64,000 bases of DNA from Pseudonocardiales bacterium. GTDB taxonomy: Bacteria > Actinomycetota > Actinomycetes > Mycobacteriales > Pseudonocardiaceae. The translations under genes and the position numbers were made by a program. Below the pieces are notes generated by a model that did no database searches, was not told the DNA's origin, and was given only the letters and a program-made list of their open reading frames with translations. Below are positions 34,835 through 43,172 of the stretch, piece by piece. How positions within the stretch are numbered: position 1 is the stretch's first letter; the number at the start of each line of letters is the position of its first letter. The stretch lies in contig JAFAWY010000101.1 of assembly GCA_019241525.1 (NCBI GenBank), positions 62,001 to 126,000 on the forward strand, read 5' to 3'.

Positions 34835-37810
34835 CTAGCCGTCGAGCGGTGGTAACCACGGCGCCAGCCGGCTGCGTGCCAGCAGTGTGTGCTGGTGGTC
34901 GGCGCCATAGAGCCGGCCTAGGTCGGCGAGTACCGCGGCTGCCAGTTCTCTGGCCTGCGCGATGTTCCCGGTTTCCCCAGTCCATCGTGCCAAGGTGGCC
35001 CGGGCGAGAACGGTATACCGGTGTTCTGGGCCCAGCACCCGTTCGTGGTCCTCGACAAGCGATGCAGCTAGCTCCCGGGCGCCGGTCACATCGCCTGCCT
35101 CTCCGGTCCACCGGACTAGATCGGAACGGGTGACCAGGGTGTATCGATCGTGATCGCCGAGTACCCGCTGGGCGTCTTCGACTACAGCGGTGGCCAGTTT
35201 CCAGGCGCTGACCGCATCGCCCGCTTCTCCGGTCCAATGGGCCAACGTCGCCCGGGCCACCAGGGTGTTGCGGTCATCAGGGCCCAGCACCCGCTCGGCG
35301 TCGTCAACCGCGGCGGCGGCCAACTCCCGGGCCTGGGTGGCGTTGCCGGTTTCTCCTGTCCATCGGGCCAGATTGATCCGGGCAAGCAGGGTATGCCGGT
35401 CGTCGGGCCCAAGCACCCGCATCATGTTCTCCACGACAACCGCGGCCTGCTCCCGAGCCTGGACTACGTCGCCTGCCTTGCCGGTCCAGCGCGCGAGGCT
35501 GCTGCGGGCAATAGCGGTGGCTGGGTCATGGGGGCCGAGTATCCGCTCGGAATCTGCGACCAGCGCCGCGCCCAGGCTGCGCGCCCGCGCGCTGTCGCCA
35601 GTCAGTCCGGCCCATTCGATAAGCGTGTGGCGCAGGCTCAGGCTGATGGGCCGGTCGGGCCCAAGGTGCTCGATGACGGTCCGGACATGGGTGTGCAGCG
35701 TCTGCATCGTGCGCATGTCCGGCAACGCGGTGATGGTGGTCTGGCTGCCGGCCCAGGGCGGGCAGGCGGCTTCGAGCAGGGCCGCAGCGGTAGCGATCCA
35801 GACCTTGTGGTTGCCATCGGCCGCCAGCCGGTCTGCGGTAACGGCCTGTACGAGCCGGTGCACGGTCACTGATCCGCCAGGGCCGACTCGCGTGAGCAGG
35901 CTGTAAGAGATCAGCTCGGTGATGGCCTGGTGCCGGTGCAGGGCGTCGGCGAGTAGTGGCATGAGCAGGCTGTGAACGGGTTCAGGAAGGGTGAGACGGT
36001 CCGTATCGCAGGTCAGCAGCCGGTCCAGCGGGATGGTGTCCGGGGCATACCAGGCCAGCACGTTGAGCAGCGCCTGCGCTCGGGCAGACAGCTGGTCGAA
36101 GGCCAATTGCCAGGTGGTTGCGACGGTGGCGGGGTAGTCCGGAGCATGACCTTGCTGGTGAAGTTCGGCCCGGCGACTGCGGTACAGCGTCAGGTAGCCC
36201 GCAAGATCCAGGGCACTATGTGCCACATAGCAGGCAGCCTGGGCCAACGCCAAGGGCAGGCCGCCCAGTTCATGACCCAGAACTGCGGCACTGTGCGTGT
36301 CGGCATCGCCAGACAGCGCGGTAACCAATCGGACGGCGTCGGGTGCGGCCAGCGGTTGCACCGGCAGCACCAGTTGCCGGTGCGGCCACGTTGCTGCGCG
36401 GCTGGTGACCAGCACATCACCGGTCCCGGCCGCGGGCAACAGACCACGCAAGGCCTCCGGGTCGGCGATGTTGTCGATGACCAGCAGCCAGGTGCCGGTT
36501 CGGTTAGCGAGCACGGCGTGCACTGCCTGCACCGGGTCATGGGCATGCGCGGCGTACTCCGGCGCCACGATGTCCAGCAACGCGCGGAACTCCCCAGGTA
36601 CCGCCTCGGGATCTTCGGCGCGGACCCACCACACCAGCCCGTAATGCACCTGGTAGCGCTGCGCGTAAGCGCGGGCCAGGCTCGTCTTGCCCACTCCACC
36701 CAAACCGGTGAGCACCCGCACCATCGGCTGCTGCGGGCGCTCTGGGTCGGTGAACGCTGCGCGCAGGGCGGCCAGTTCTGCTTGCCGGCCCAGCACCTCT
36801 GACAGGCCCTGCACATGGGTTGACACCACTCGCTGGGCAGACCGCAAGCTGAAGTCCATCGCCGCCGGGCCCGCCATCGCCGGTATTACCGCCGCGGTAG
36901 GACCAGCCGCATGAGCACCAGGCGTTGGCGATACGGGCAGCTCCGCGACCGATCCGGTCTGCTCCGGCCTGGGCGGATGCCAGTCAAGCTCAGGTGCGTG
37001 GGTGAGGATGTCGTGTTCCAACCGCTGCAGCACAGCTCCCGGGTCGATGCCCAATTCTTCGACGAGCCGGGTACGGGTGCCTCGCAGCACTCCCAACGCT
37101 TCGGCTTGCCGGCCGGCCCGGTACAGCGCCAAAGCCAGCAGCTCGCAGCCGTGTTCGCGCAGCGGATGGGCCCGCACGTGCATCTCCAACTCGGCCACCG
37201 CACTGTGATGCTCACCTAGCTGAAGCTGTGCTTGGCACCATGCCTCCACCACCGACAGCCGCAACTCCTCCAGCCGGGCCACCTCCGGCGCTGCCCATGG
37301 GGCGTCACTCACATCGGCGTAAGCCTTTCCTCGCCACAATCCGAGCCCTGCCTCAAATTCACCTACCGCATGCGTGAAATCGCCGCTACTTAGCGCCGCC
37401 CGTCCGGCTGCGGCATGCTGATCAAACCGGTGGACATCGAAATCCACGCCCCGGCTGTTCAGTACATAGCCCGGTGCTCGAGTACACAGCACTGTTGCCG
37501 GTGCTCGAGGAGGCCGGTCCGGTTCCAACACTCGCCGCAGGTTCGACACATACGCGCGGACTGACGCCATCGCTGCCGGCGGCGGATCGCCCGACCACAA
37601 CTCCTCAATCACTGCGTCCACGGCCACCGGCCGATCCACCCGGCTCAATAGCAGCCCGAACAGTGCCCGCTGCCGGGGCGGTCCCAGGTCAGCCGGCCGG
37701 CCGGCAACCACCGCTTCTACCGGTCCCAATGCGCGCCACCGCATGGAGTGGTCACCAGGAACCGGCGCCGGCTGCGCCTGTTCCTCGGTCACCGACCGAC
37801 GTGCATCCAC
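34835..37810 (-). CDS. SARP-type regulator with NTPase (NB-ARC-like) and TPR domains (AfsR-like)
   Basis: 991-residue multidomain activator. Residues 23-115: OmpR-like winged helix (ALGPVEAVVAGRPADLGPPRQRALFGLLL, VDAVIEELWSGDPPPAAMASVRAYVSNLRRVLEP); 120-270: bacterial transcriptional activation domain (FDVHRFDQHAAAGRAAL, LGIDPGAVLQRLEHDIL); about 335-650: NTPase with Walker A LTGLGGVGKTSLARAYAQ (369-377) and a Walker B-like TWLLVIDNIADPEAL; about 700-985: six or more 44-residue repeats (ARxxLARWTGExGDxxxARELAA ... RVLGPDxxxTL). Such AfsR-like proteins control secondary metabolism; no biosynthetic cluster is visible here. GTG 37810 has GGTGGAG upstream. The downstream sigma factor may be co-transcribed. 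Confidence 0.93.
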   Translation of the reverse strand: MDARRSVTEEQAQPAPVPGDHSMRWRALGPVEAVVAGRPADLGPPRQRALFGLLLSRVDRPVAVDAVIEELWSGDPPPAAMASVRAYVSNLRRVLEPDRPPRAPATVLCTRAPGYVLNSRGVDFDVHRFDQHAAAGRAALSSGDFTHAVGEFEAGLGLWRGKAYADVSDAPWAAPEVARLEELRLSVVEAWCQAQLQLGEHHSAVAELEMHVRAHPLREHGCELLALALYRAGRQAEALGVLRGTRTRLVEELGIDPGAVLQRLEHDILTHAPELDWHPPRPEQTGSVAELPVSPTPGAHAAGPTAAVIPAMAGPAAMDFSLRSAQRVVSTHVQGLSEVLGRQAELAALRAAFTDPERPQQPMVRVLTGLGGVGKTSLARAYAQRYQVHYGLVWWVRAEDPEAVPGEFRALLDIVAPEYAAHAHDPVQAVHAVLANRTGTWLLVIDNIADPEALRGLLPAAGTGDVLVTSRAATWPHRQLVLPVQPLAAPDAVRLVTALSGDADTHSAAVLGHELGGLPLALAQAACYVAHSALDLAGYLTLYRSRRAELHQQGHAPDYPATVATTWQLAFDQLSARAQALLNVLAWYAPDTIPLDRLLTCDTDRLTLPEPVHSLLMPLLADALHRHQAITELISYSLLTRVGPGGSVTVHRLVQAVTADRLAADGNHKVWIATAAALLEAACPPWAGSQTTITALPDMRTMQTLHTHVRTVIEHLGPDRPISLSLRHTLIEWAGLTGDSARARSLGAALVADSERILGPHDPATAIARSSLARWTGKAGDVVQAREQAAVVVENMMRVLGPDDRHTLLARINLARWTGETGNATQARELAAAAVDDAERVLGPDDRNTLVARATLAHWTGEAGDAVSAWKLATAVVEDAQRVLGDHDRYTLVTRSDLVRWTGEAGDVTGARELAASLVEDHERVLGPEHRYTVLARATLARWTGETGNIAQARELAAAVLADLGRLYGADHQHTLLARSRLAPWLPPLDG

Positions 37811-38176
37811 CTCGACACTCCACCCGGATGGAGAATCCTTCTTGCGAATATGCAGGCCACGTCACCGCAGCCCAGCCTTCACGAGACCTTATGAGGGTTC
37901 GCATGTCAATCGTGTATTCCACTACGGCGTGTATCCCGTGTATTGATTGATTGTGATGGGGCGACATATCCAGCGGCAGTTACGCACAGTCACCACCTGA
38001 TTGCTGAGCTGGGCTAAATCGATCATGGTCGAGGCTGTGCTGCCACAATCCGGGCGCGGGACCGCACAGTACGCGATGGCGGTCACGCACCGTTATGCTG
38101 CGGCAGCGCAATCGTTATGTGTTTTCACCGGGTCAGCAGAGTCGGCGCGTGCTGGCGGCCCTCTAACGTGCACCGA
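37811..38176. other. Gene-free region between SARP regulator and HAD gene
   Basis: About 365 bp between divergent genes, with an A/T-rich core at 37905-37960. It contains three copies of CGTGTAT at 37911, 37928 and 37937, all in one orientation, about 100 bp upstream of the SARP start. Irregular spacing (17 and 9 bp) does not match the usual 11-bp SARP heptamer period. No other element recognised. Confidence 0.35.
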
Positions 38177-38905
38177 GTGACTCTTGCGCCGGAGCTGAGC
38201 CCTACCCCGTTAGCTTGCCGCCAGGTCGCCGCCGTGTGCTTCGACGTGGACGCCACCCTGGTGGACTATGAGGCATCGACTCGCGCGGGGCTGTGTGAGT
38301 TGCTCGGCACCGATGACGCGTGGGTTGAGTGGTGCACGCTGACCGATCAGCACTACCAGAGCTATCTGGCTGGAGAGATCGGCTTCGAGCTGATGCTGCA
38401 GCAGCGCACTAAGGACTTCTTCGCCCGCCGGGGCGAGTTTCTGTGCGACGGCGAGGTGGTCCGGCGCGAGGAGCGCCGGACGGCTGCCGTCAAGAGAGCC
38501 TGGCGGCTGTTCGACGATGCGCTGCCGTGCCTTCGAGCGTTGCGCAAGCTGGGGTTGCGGCTTGCCGCGATCACCAACGCATCTGGCGAGCACCAGCGGG
38601 CGAAGCTTGGTGCGCTAGGGCTGCAGACTGCATTCGACGTGGTAGTGATCTCCGGAGAAATCGGGGTGGCCAAGCCGCATCAGGCCATCTTCCGGAGGGC
38701 CTGCCGCGCTCTGGGGGTGCATCCCGCGCAGGCCATGCACGTTGGCGACCGGCTCGATATCGACGCCATGGGTGCGCGAGACGCCGGGCTACACGGAGTG
38801 TGGCTGGATCGCTCGGGGTGCGGCATTCTCCCGCAGGTGGCCGGGGTCTCAGTGATCGGTCAGTTGGCGGACCTGCCCGGGCTGGTCGCCGGACGCGCCG
38901 GGTGA
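38177..38905 (+). CDS. HAD-superfamily hydrolase
   Basis: About 242 residues of the haloacid dehalogenase-like family. Motif I is CFDVDATLVDYE with the DxDxT nucleophile; motif II LRLAAITNASGEHQRAKLGALG; motif III lysine in ISGEIGVAKPHQAIFRRACRALG; motif IV MHVGDRLDIDAMGARDAGLHGVWLDR. The four-helix cap after motif I (YEASTRAGLCELLGTDDAWVEW) indicates subfamily I, so a small phosphomonoester is the likely substrate, identity unknown. The start is uncertain: GTG 38177 is used, while the frame is open to 38117. Confidence 0.88.
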   Translation: MTLAPELSPTPLACRQVAAVCFDVDATLVDYEASTRAGLCELLGTDDAWVEWCTLTDQHYQSYLAGEIGFELMLQQRTKDFFARRGEFLCDGEVVRREERRTAAVKRAWRLFDDALPCLRALRKLGLRLAAITNASGEHQRAKLGALGLQTAFDVVVISGEIGVAKPHQAIFRRACRALGVHPAQAMHVGDRLDIDAMGARDAGLHGVWLDRSGCGILPQVAGVSVIGQLADLPGLVAGRAG

Positions 38906-39031
38906 GCCGCCGGCACCTCTCGGCAAGATTGCCCGACGGGCAGCCGAGTGGAAGCCGGCACGGGCGGTCGACTACCATCCTTGGCCGGTGCCGGTTCGGG
39001 CCGATGGGAGGACCCGGATACGGACAACCAG

Positions 39032-39103
39032 TGGGGTATGGTGTAATTGGCAGCACGACTGATTCTGGTTCAGTTAGTCTAGGTTCGAGTCCTGGTACCC
39101 CAG
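39032..39103 (+). tRNA. tRNA-Gln (anticodon CTG)
   Basis: 72-nt cloverleaf: acceptor TGGGGTA (39032-39038) pairs with TACCCCA (39096-39102), discriminator G; anticodon stem ACTGA/TCAGT around loop TTCTGGT gives CTG; T arm CTAGG-TTCGAGT-CCTGG. The 3' CCA is not encoded. Confidence 0.95.
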
Positions 39104-39127
39104 CGAATGCCATCATCGCGTTCTCGC

Positions 39128-39200
39128 GGCCCCGTCGTCTAGCGGCCTAGGACGCCGCCCTCTCAAGGCGGTAGCGCGGGTTCAAATCCCGTCGGGGCTA
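39128..39200 (+). tRNA. tRNA-Glu (anticodon CTC)
   Basis: 73-nt cloverleaf: acceptor GGCCCCG (39128-39134) pairs with CGGGGCT (39193-39199, first pair G-U), discriminator A; anticodon stem CCGCC/GGCGG around loop CTCTCAA gives CTC; T arm GCGGG-TTCAAAT-CCCGT. It lies 24 bp after tRNA-Gln, so the two are probably co-transcribed. CCA is not encoded. Confidence 0.95.
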
Positions 39201-39346
39201 CATAGTCATCGCCGCCTGCAACACCCTCGCTGCTTGTGCAGGTCTCGACAGCTCTGTTGTCGGAACTCAACGACCTGGCGATCATCGCAACATGGCGGCG
39301 TGGTAATGGAGGAGTTGCGGAAAAACGCAATAGACGGAACTGAGTT

Positions 39347-39391
39347 CACGCATAGTCATATGCGTGAGCCAATACGCATGCCATCATGACT
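39347..39391. repeat. Nested, mutually exclusive inverted repeats after tRNA-Glu
   Basis: CACGCAT (39347-39353) pairs with ATGCGTG (39360-39366) across a 6-nt loop. Alternatively AGTCAT-ATGCGT (39354-39365) pairs in two blocks with ACGCAT (39374-39379) and ATGACT (39386-39391). The two folds share ATGCGT, so they exclude each other. The site reaches into the stop codon of the DUF1990 gene and may terminate either transcript. Confidence 0.5.
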
Positions 39392-40121
39392 ATCGGCCGG
39401 GGTGGTGAGAATGCACAGTGAGCCGCTCAAGCGGGTTGCGGTACACCCCAGACGGCGCGACGACCAAACCATCACTGGTCAACGTCGACGTCGGTGGCGG
39501 CATGCCGCGCAGGATCTCCTGCACCGTGTTGCGCAGCCGCTGCCCGACCGCAGCGTAAAAGCGCAGCTGAGTGCGCCGGCCGAAGACCGCGAAGCCTAAC
39601 CGCAGGATCGGGTTCGGGATGTAGGCACGGCGGGAGTAGGCCCGGATCTGCAGCTCCACCCCGCCGGATTGCAAATCCTTGATGACCTCGTAGACCAGCT
39701 TGCCTTGTTCCAGGTGACCCTCGAGAGTTTGGTATCCCCAGCCCCAGACCCGCCGGGTATCTCGACTCTCATCAATGACCTCGGTTACTCGTACCCCCAG
39801 ATAGAACCGGAAAGCCAGGAAGCGACCTTCGAGCAGCATGTCGCGCCCAAGTAGTTCCTCCGTAGGGCGGTAGACCGCCCGCACAATGGCCGGGTCGGCG
39901 AACTCGTAATCGCGTACCAGCCGGCACGCGATCTCCCAGGCTCCTCCGGGCACCGGTGGGCCGGGTGGCTCATGGCCGATAGGGGCCCGCGGACTGTCGA
40001 TGTGCCAGTTCCCTGGCTGCCGCGCAACCGGAGCGTCGGCCTCGTCGTAGTTGACGCTCAGATGCCGCAACCCATCCACTGCGGCGGCGATATCGACATG
40101 CCCGATCAGCGCTTCCCGCAC
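39390..40121 (-). CDS. DUF1990 family protein
   Basis: 243-residue protein. The stretch VWGWGYQTLEGHLEQGKLVYEVIKDLQSGGVELQI, followed by RAYIPNPILRLGFAVFGRRTQLRFY, is the hallmark of DUF1990, an actinobacterial and plant family of unknown activity with a START-like alpha/beta core. LSVNYDEADAPVA near the N-terminus is also typical. Soluble, no signal. It lies upstream of a possible membrane protein, and a second DUF1990-like protein is encoded divergently at 40558, so the three may act together. Confidence 0.87.
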   Translation of the reverse strand: MREALIGHVDIAAAVDGLRHLSVNYDEADAPVARQPGNWHIDSPRAPIGHEPPGPPVPGGAWEIACRLVRDYEFADPAIVRAVYRPTEELLGRDMLLEGRFLAFRFYLGVRVTEVIDESRDTRRVWGWGYQTLEGHLEQGKLVYEVIKDLQSGGVELQIRAYSRRAYIPNPILRLGFAVFGRRTQLRFYAAVGQRLRNTVQEILRGMPPPTSTLTSDGLVVAPSGVYRNPLERLTVHSHHPGR

Positions 40122-40160
40122 CGGTTCGCTCCCTGAGCCGATCTGGCTGGCTGAGTGGGA

Positions 40161-40391
40161 TTACGGTTTCTCAAACTCCTGCACCGTGTCTGCGATCAAC
40201 CACACCATCGGTGGCCACAGCCCGACAAAAATCGCGCGCCGCTCCGCGTTACCGCGCTCCTCCTGGTCGACGGTCTTGGCCCGAATCCATAGCGTGAGGC
40301 ACAAACCGACTAAACCCAACGAAGTCGCGTGTAAAGCCGTGCTGACCGGTCCCATCCGGTGCAGCGCTGTCCCGATGGTCACCGCAACCAA
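40161..40391 (-). CDS. Small membrane protein, unknown, start uncertain
   Basis: Starting at TTG 40391 the product has 76 residues; the frame stays open another 17 codons upstream (GGIFALPWGYL) to a TAG, but without an ATG/GTG. Hydrophobic segments VAVTIGTALHRM, ALHATSLGLVGLCLTLWI and AIFVGLWPPMVWLIADTV suggest two or three membrane passes, separated by the charged loop RAKTVDQEERGNAERR. The lack of a normal start may mean an N-terminally damaged gene. Coding character (hydrophobic pattern, no internal stop) supports a real protein; no family recognised. Confidence 0.45.
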   Translation of the reverse strand: MVAVTIGTALHRMGPVSTALHATSLGLVGLCLTLWIRAKTVDQEERGNAERRAIFVGLWPPMVWLIADTVQEFEKP

Positions 40392-40557
40392 GTACCCCCA
40401 GGGCAGTGCAAATATGCCGCCCTGAGTCGCTCTGGACGCCCACTAGCCGACATCCCATGCTAAACGGAGTGTGCTTGGTGTTTTACGTGGTTGTTGCCGG
40501 GTAACCCGCGTCAGCGTGAGGCTACAACCCTGGCAGACGACGCGCTCCCCGACGCGG

Positions 40558-41256
40558 ATGCGCGGCGGGCTGATTCGCGTCGCGGACTTGCTGCTGCGCT
40601 GGCCGGTCGGCATGGTGCTGGTTAGCTGGCGTTACTTGTGGCGTACTACTGTGCTGCACCGGTGGGAGGGCGAGGGTGGCGCCGCGGATTACCCCCCGGA
40701 GCTTCCCCCGGCGGTGGCCGACCACGCCGTCCAGCGCGTCGCTGACGGTGTCGGGCCACTGTTGCACCGCTGCTACCGGGTGCGGATCCGGGGCGGCCGG
40801 TGCACCCCCGAGCAGCTCATGCGCCGCTTCGTCAGCGACCTCAACGCGGCCGTGCCCTCGGAGGTGGCCTTTTTCCGCCAGTTGAGCGGTGCTGAAGGGC
40901 CTCCCCAGGTCGGAGACGAGTACGTCGTTCGCATGCCAGGACCATGGGATGGCCCGGTCCGTGTGGTCGGTACCGATGCCCAGTCGCTACGGTTGGCCAC
41001 TCTTCGCGGGCATCTGGAAGCCGGCCAGATCGAGTTCCATACCAGCTCTGACGGCGATGCGCTGCTGTTCGAGATCGAGTCCTGGGCCCGGGCTGGTGAC
41101 CGGCTGGCGCATGTTGCCTACAACTACCTGCGCTTGGCCAAAGAAATCCAACTCAACATGTGGACCCATTGCTGCTTGCAGGCATGCGAGATGGCGGGCG
41201 GTCGAGCGGACGGCGGAGTTTCCATCACGACGCGCCGCGTCACCACCTTGGAATAG
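40558..41256 (+). CDS. DUF1990-like protein (second copy)
   Basis: About 232 residues. LRGHLEAGQIEFHTSSDGDALLFEIESWARAGDRLAHVAYNYLRLAKEIQLNMWTHCCLQ corresponds to the DUF1990 core, in which a 'GHLEQG' turn is conserved. The N-terminal part (LIRVADLLLRWPVGMVLVSWRYLWRTTVLHRWEGEG, PPELPPAV) is family-like and hydrophobic enough for membrane contact. Start uncertain: ATG 40558 is used; GTG 40516 and GTG 40471 are in frame. The stop lies 38 bp from the convergent secreted-protein gene. Confidence 0.78.
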   Translation: MRGGLIRVADLLLRWPVGMVLVSWRYLWRTTVLHRWEGEGGAADYPPELPPAVADHAVQRVADGVGPLLHRCYRVRIRGGRCTPEQLMRRFVSDLNAAVPSEVAFFRQLSGAEGPPQVGDEYVVRMPGPWDGPVRVVGTDAQSLRLATLRGHLEAGQIEFHTSSDGDALLFEIESWARAGDRLAHVAYNYLRLAKEIQLNMWTHCCLQACEMAGGRADGGVSITTRRVTTLE

Positions 41257-41294
41257 CGCGGAACACGTCCACTTCCGGTATCCGTTCTGTCAAG

Positions 41295-42086
41295 CTAGAT
41301 GCATAAGACTGAAAATTCGTTGCTCGATACCTTTGTGGGCTTGTCGTGATCCGTGGTCACGTTGACCTCGGCTGGATCTGGCTGTTTGAAAGGAAACCAG
41401 GGCTTGTCTCCCTCGTGGCTGTTACCTTCATTGCCCAGGCTGCCACCGAATACCAGGCCCGTGGTTACATTGTTCGGTAAATCATCGCCGAGTAACCCGT
41501 CGCCGTCCGGGTCCTTGCATTTCACCCAAAACTCGAAAGCTGCTATTTTTGCAGTCTCGCCTTCGGCGAACTTGACCATGACCGGGGTGTTTCCGAGGAT
41601 CTCGCCAGATTGAGGACCATCTTTGTCGTAGGCCCAAAAAGGTCCGACCGTGACCGGTCCGGTCCCACTGGTGCGGTTGATTTCAATGCGGATACCGAAG
41701 GGGAAGCCGAGCGGGTCGGGATCGTTATCTTTTTTGGTCACCAGTTGAAAAAGTGGCGTGCCATCTTTTGCCTTGGTGCACCACCCACGGCCGATGGCGT
41801 CGGTGAAGTCCGGGCGCGCTTGTTTGTCGTCTGCTTCGGCGCACAGCCAGACGAGGTCAACCCGCTTTACTACGACTCCTGGCGACCCCGAACCCGGCCT
41901 CGGGTTCGGCCGATCATCGTGGCTGGGCGGTATCCCATGGTCGGTGCAGTCCGAGTCAGCCGACCAGCATGGCGCGGCCTGAGCTGGAACCGCGAATTCG
42001 GTGCCGGCGGCCAACATAAGGCTAAGTGCCAGCAGCATGCGGCCGCTGGTGAGGCACAGGCGACTCATCCGGAGCTGCTTACCCAT
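41295..42086 (-). CDS. Secreted protein of unknown function
   Basis: 263 residues from ATG 42086. The N-terminus is a classical signal peptide: basic MGKQLRMSRLCLTSGR, hydrophobic MLLALSLMLAAGTEFA, cleavage after VPAQA. The mature part has six Cys (APCWSADSDC, WLCAEADD, GRGWCTKA, WVKCKDPD, EFSVLCI), probably disulfide bonded, and acidic DPDGDGLLGDDLPN and KDNDPDPLG loops that could bind calcium. No enzymatic motif. The open frame continues upstream to 42230 but the signal peptide argues for the shorter form. No family recognised. Confidence 0.7.
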   Translation of the reverse strand: MGKQLRMSRLCLTSGRMLLALSLMLAAGTEFAVPAQAAPCWSADSDCTDHGIPPSHDDRPNPRPGSGSPGVVVKRVDLVWLCAEADDKQARPDFTDAIGRGWCTKAKDGTPLFQLVTKKDNDPDPLGFPFGIRIEINRTSGTGPVTVGPFWAYDKDGPQSGEILGNTPVMVKFAEGETAKIAAFEFWVKCKDPDGDGLLGDDLPNNVTTGLVFGGSLGNEGNSHEGDKPWFPFKQPDPAEVNVTTDHDKPTKVSSNEFSVLCI

Positions 42087-42269
42087 AGACCGGGTAACGA
42101 ACGCAGACTCGTTGAGCAACGAACGTTGCTGGAGTTTGATTCGTACCCGGTGTGTGCGGTCGTCGTTGAGGTAACTGGGCTGGCTGGGGGTCCCGAGGCG
42201 TACCGGGGTACTTACGGTGCGAGCGCTCACGCAGCGACATCGGGTGACGAAATCGGTGGTTGTGCGATC

Positions 42270-42488
42270 ATGGTGGAGCTGGCGCTACTACTCGTGATAT
42301 GGGCGGTGGGCGTGGCTGCGGTACAGCTGGTGAGGCCGAGGCCAGCTGTTCCAAATCCGCGTGATGCCGCGATGCTCGTGCAGGACCAGTGCAGACGTGC
42401 CGACCGGTGGAACAGTTGCGAAAAGCACGAAAAGAGCCAAACAGCAGCGGTGCTGACCCGTGGGGCTTTCTCAGAGCCGGTTGTGTAG
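42270..42488 (+). CDS. Possible small membrane-anchored protein
   Basis: 72-residue frame from ATG 42270: MVELALLLVIWAVGVAAVQLV is a good membrane anchor, followed by a polar tail with two Cys (VQDQCRRADRWNSCEKHEK). Its end overlaps the IclR gene by 18 bp tail to tail. A ribosome binding site is not obvious. The frame is part of a longer opening through the divergent gene, so it may be fortuitous. Confidence 0.3.
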   Translation: MVELALLLVIWAVGVAAVQLVRPRPAVPNPRDAAMLVQDQCRRADRWNSCEKHEKSQTAAVLTRGAFSEPVV

Positions 42489-43172
42489 GGCTTCTGCGGC
42501 GGCGAGTAGATCGGCCGCCCATCGGATACCCGGCCGCCGGCCGATTCGCTCCACCGGACCGGAGACTGACACGGCGGCAATGACTGCACCGGAGGCATCG
42601 CGCACCGGAGCCGACACGCTGGCCACACCGGACTCGCGTTCGGCCACGCTTTGCGCCCAGCCTCGCCGGCGTACTTCCGCGAGGGTTCGTTCACCGAATA
42701 CCGCCTCGCCGAGTACGGCACGTTGGGTTGCCAAGTCGGCCCAGGCGGCCAGGACCTTCGCGCCCGATCCGGCAGTCATCGGCAGCCGGGCGCCTATCGG
42801 CACGGTGTCGCGTAGTCCGCTAGGCGGCTCGGCTGCGGCCACGCAAACCCGCACCAAGCCTTCCCGCCGGTAGAGCTGGACGCTTTCCCCGGTGACGTCC
42901 CGCAGCCGGGGCAGCACCATGGCGGCGGCGTCGAGCAGTGGATCGAGCGCGCCCTCGCCCAGCTCGCGGAGTGCTGGACCGGGACTCCACCGTCCGTCAG
43001 GGTCCCGGCGCAGCAGGCGGTGTACCTCCAGGCCCACCGCTAGCCGGTGGGCGGTGGCCCTCGGCAGTCCCGTCCGGACACATAACTCCGCGAGCCCGCA
43101 CGGGCTTGCGGCAACCGTACGCAACACCATGACGGCCTTGTCCAGCACACCGATACCGCTATGCTGTTCCAC
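42471..43172 (-). CDS. ndgR: IclR-family regulator next to leuCD (NdgR-like)
   Basis: 233-residue regulator. HTH at about residues 10-45 (VLDKAVMVLRTVAASPCGLAELCVRTGLPRATAHRLAVGLEVHRLL); C-terminal IclR effector domain with LLDAAAMVLPRLRDVTGESVQLYRREG and SVAERESGVASVSAPVRDASGAVIAAVSVSGP. Divergence from leuC with about 70 bp between is the arrangement of NdgR in Streptomyces, which controls leucine and other amino acid genes, and of Rv2989 in Mycobacterium. Effector in this organism is not known. Confidence 0.92.
   Translation of the reverse strand: MEQHSGIGVLDKAVMVLRTVAASPCGLAELCVRTGLPRATAHRLAVGLEVHRLLRRDPDGRWSPGPALRELGEGALDPLLDAAAMVLPRLRDVTGESVQLYRREGLVRVCVAAAEPPSGLRDTVPIGARLPMTAGSGAKVLAAWADLATQRAVLGEAVFGERTLAEVRRRGWAQSVAERESGVASVSAPVRDASGAVIAAVSVSGPVERIGRRPGIRWAADLLAAAEALHNRL

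Noticed and set aside
34835-35640. Tandem DNA repeat or CRISPR-like array
   Set aside because: The periodicity is explained by TPR-like protein repeats inside one coding frame; there are no constant repeats with unique spacers.
39032-39391. tRNA-associated integrated element
   Set aside because: No integrase, no duplicated tRNA 3' end and no excisionase or plasmid gene within the following 4 kb; the nearby repeats are hairpins, not att sites.
40249-40458. 69-residue frame overlapping the small membrane protein gene
   Set aside because: It is polar with no hydrophobic pattern; the alternative frame gives clear membrane segments.
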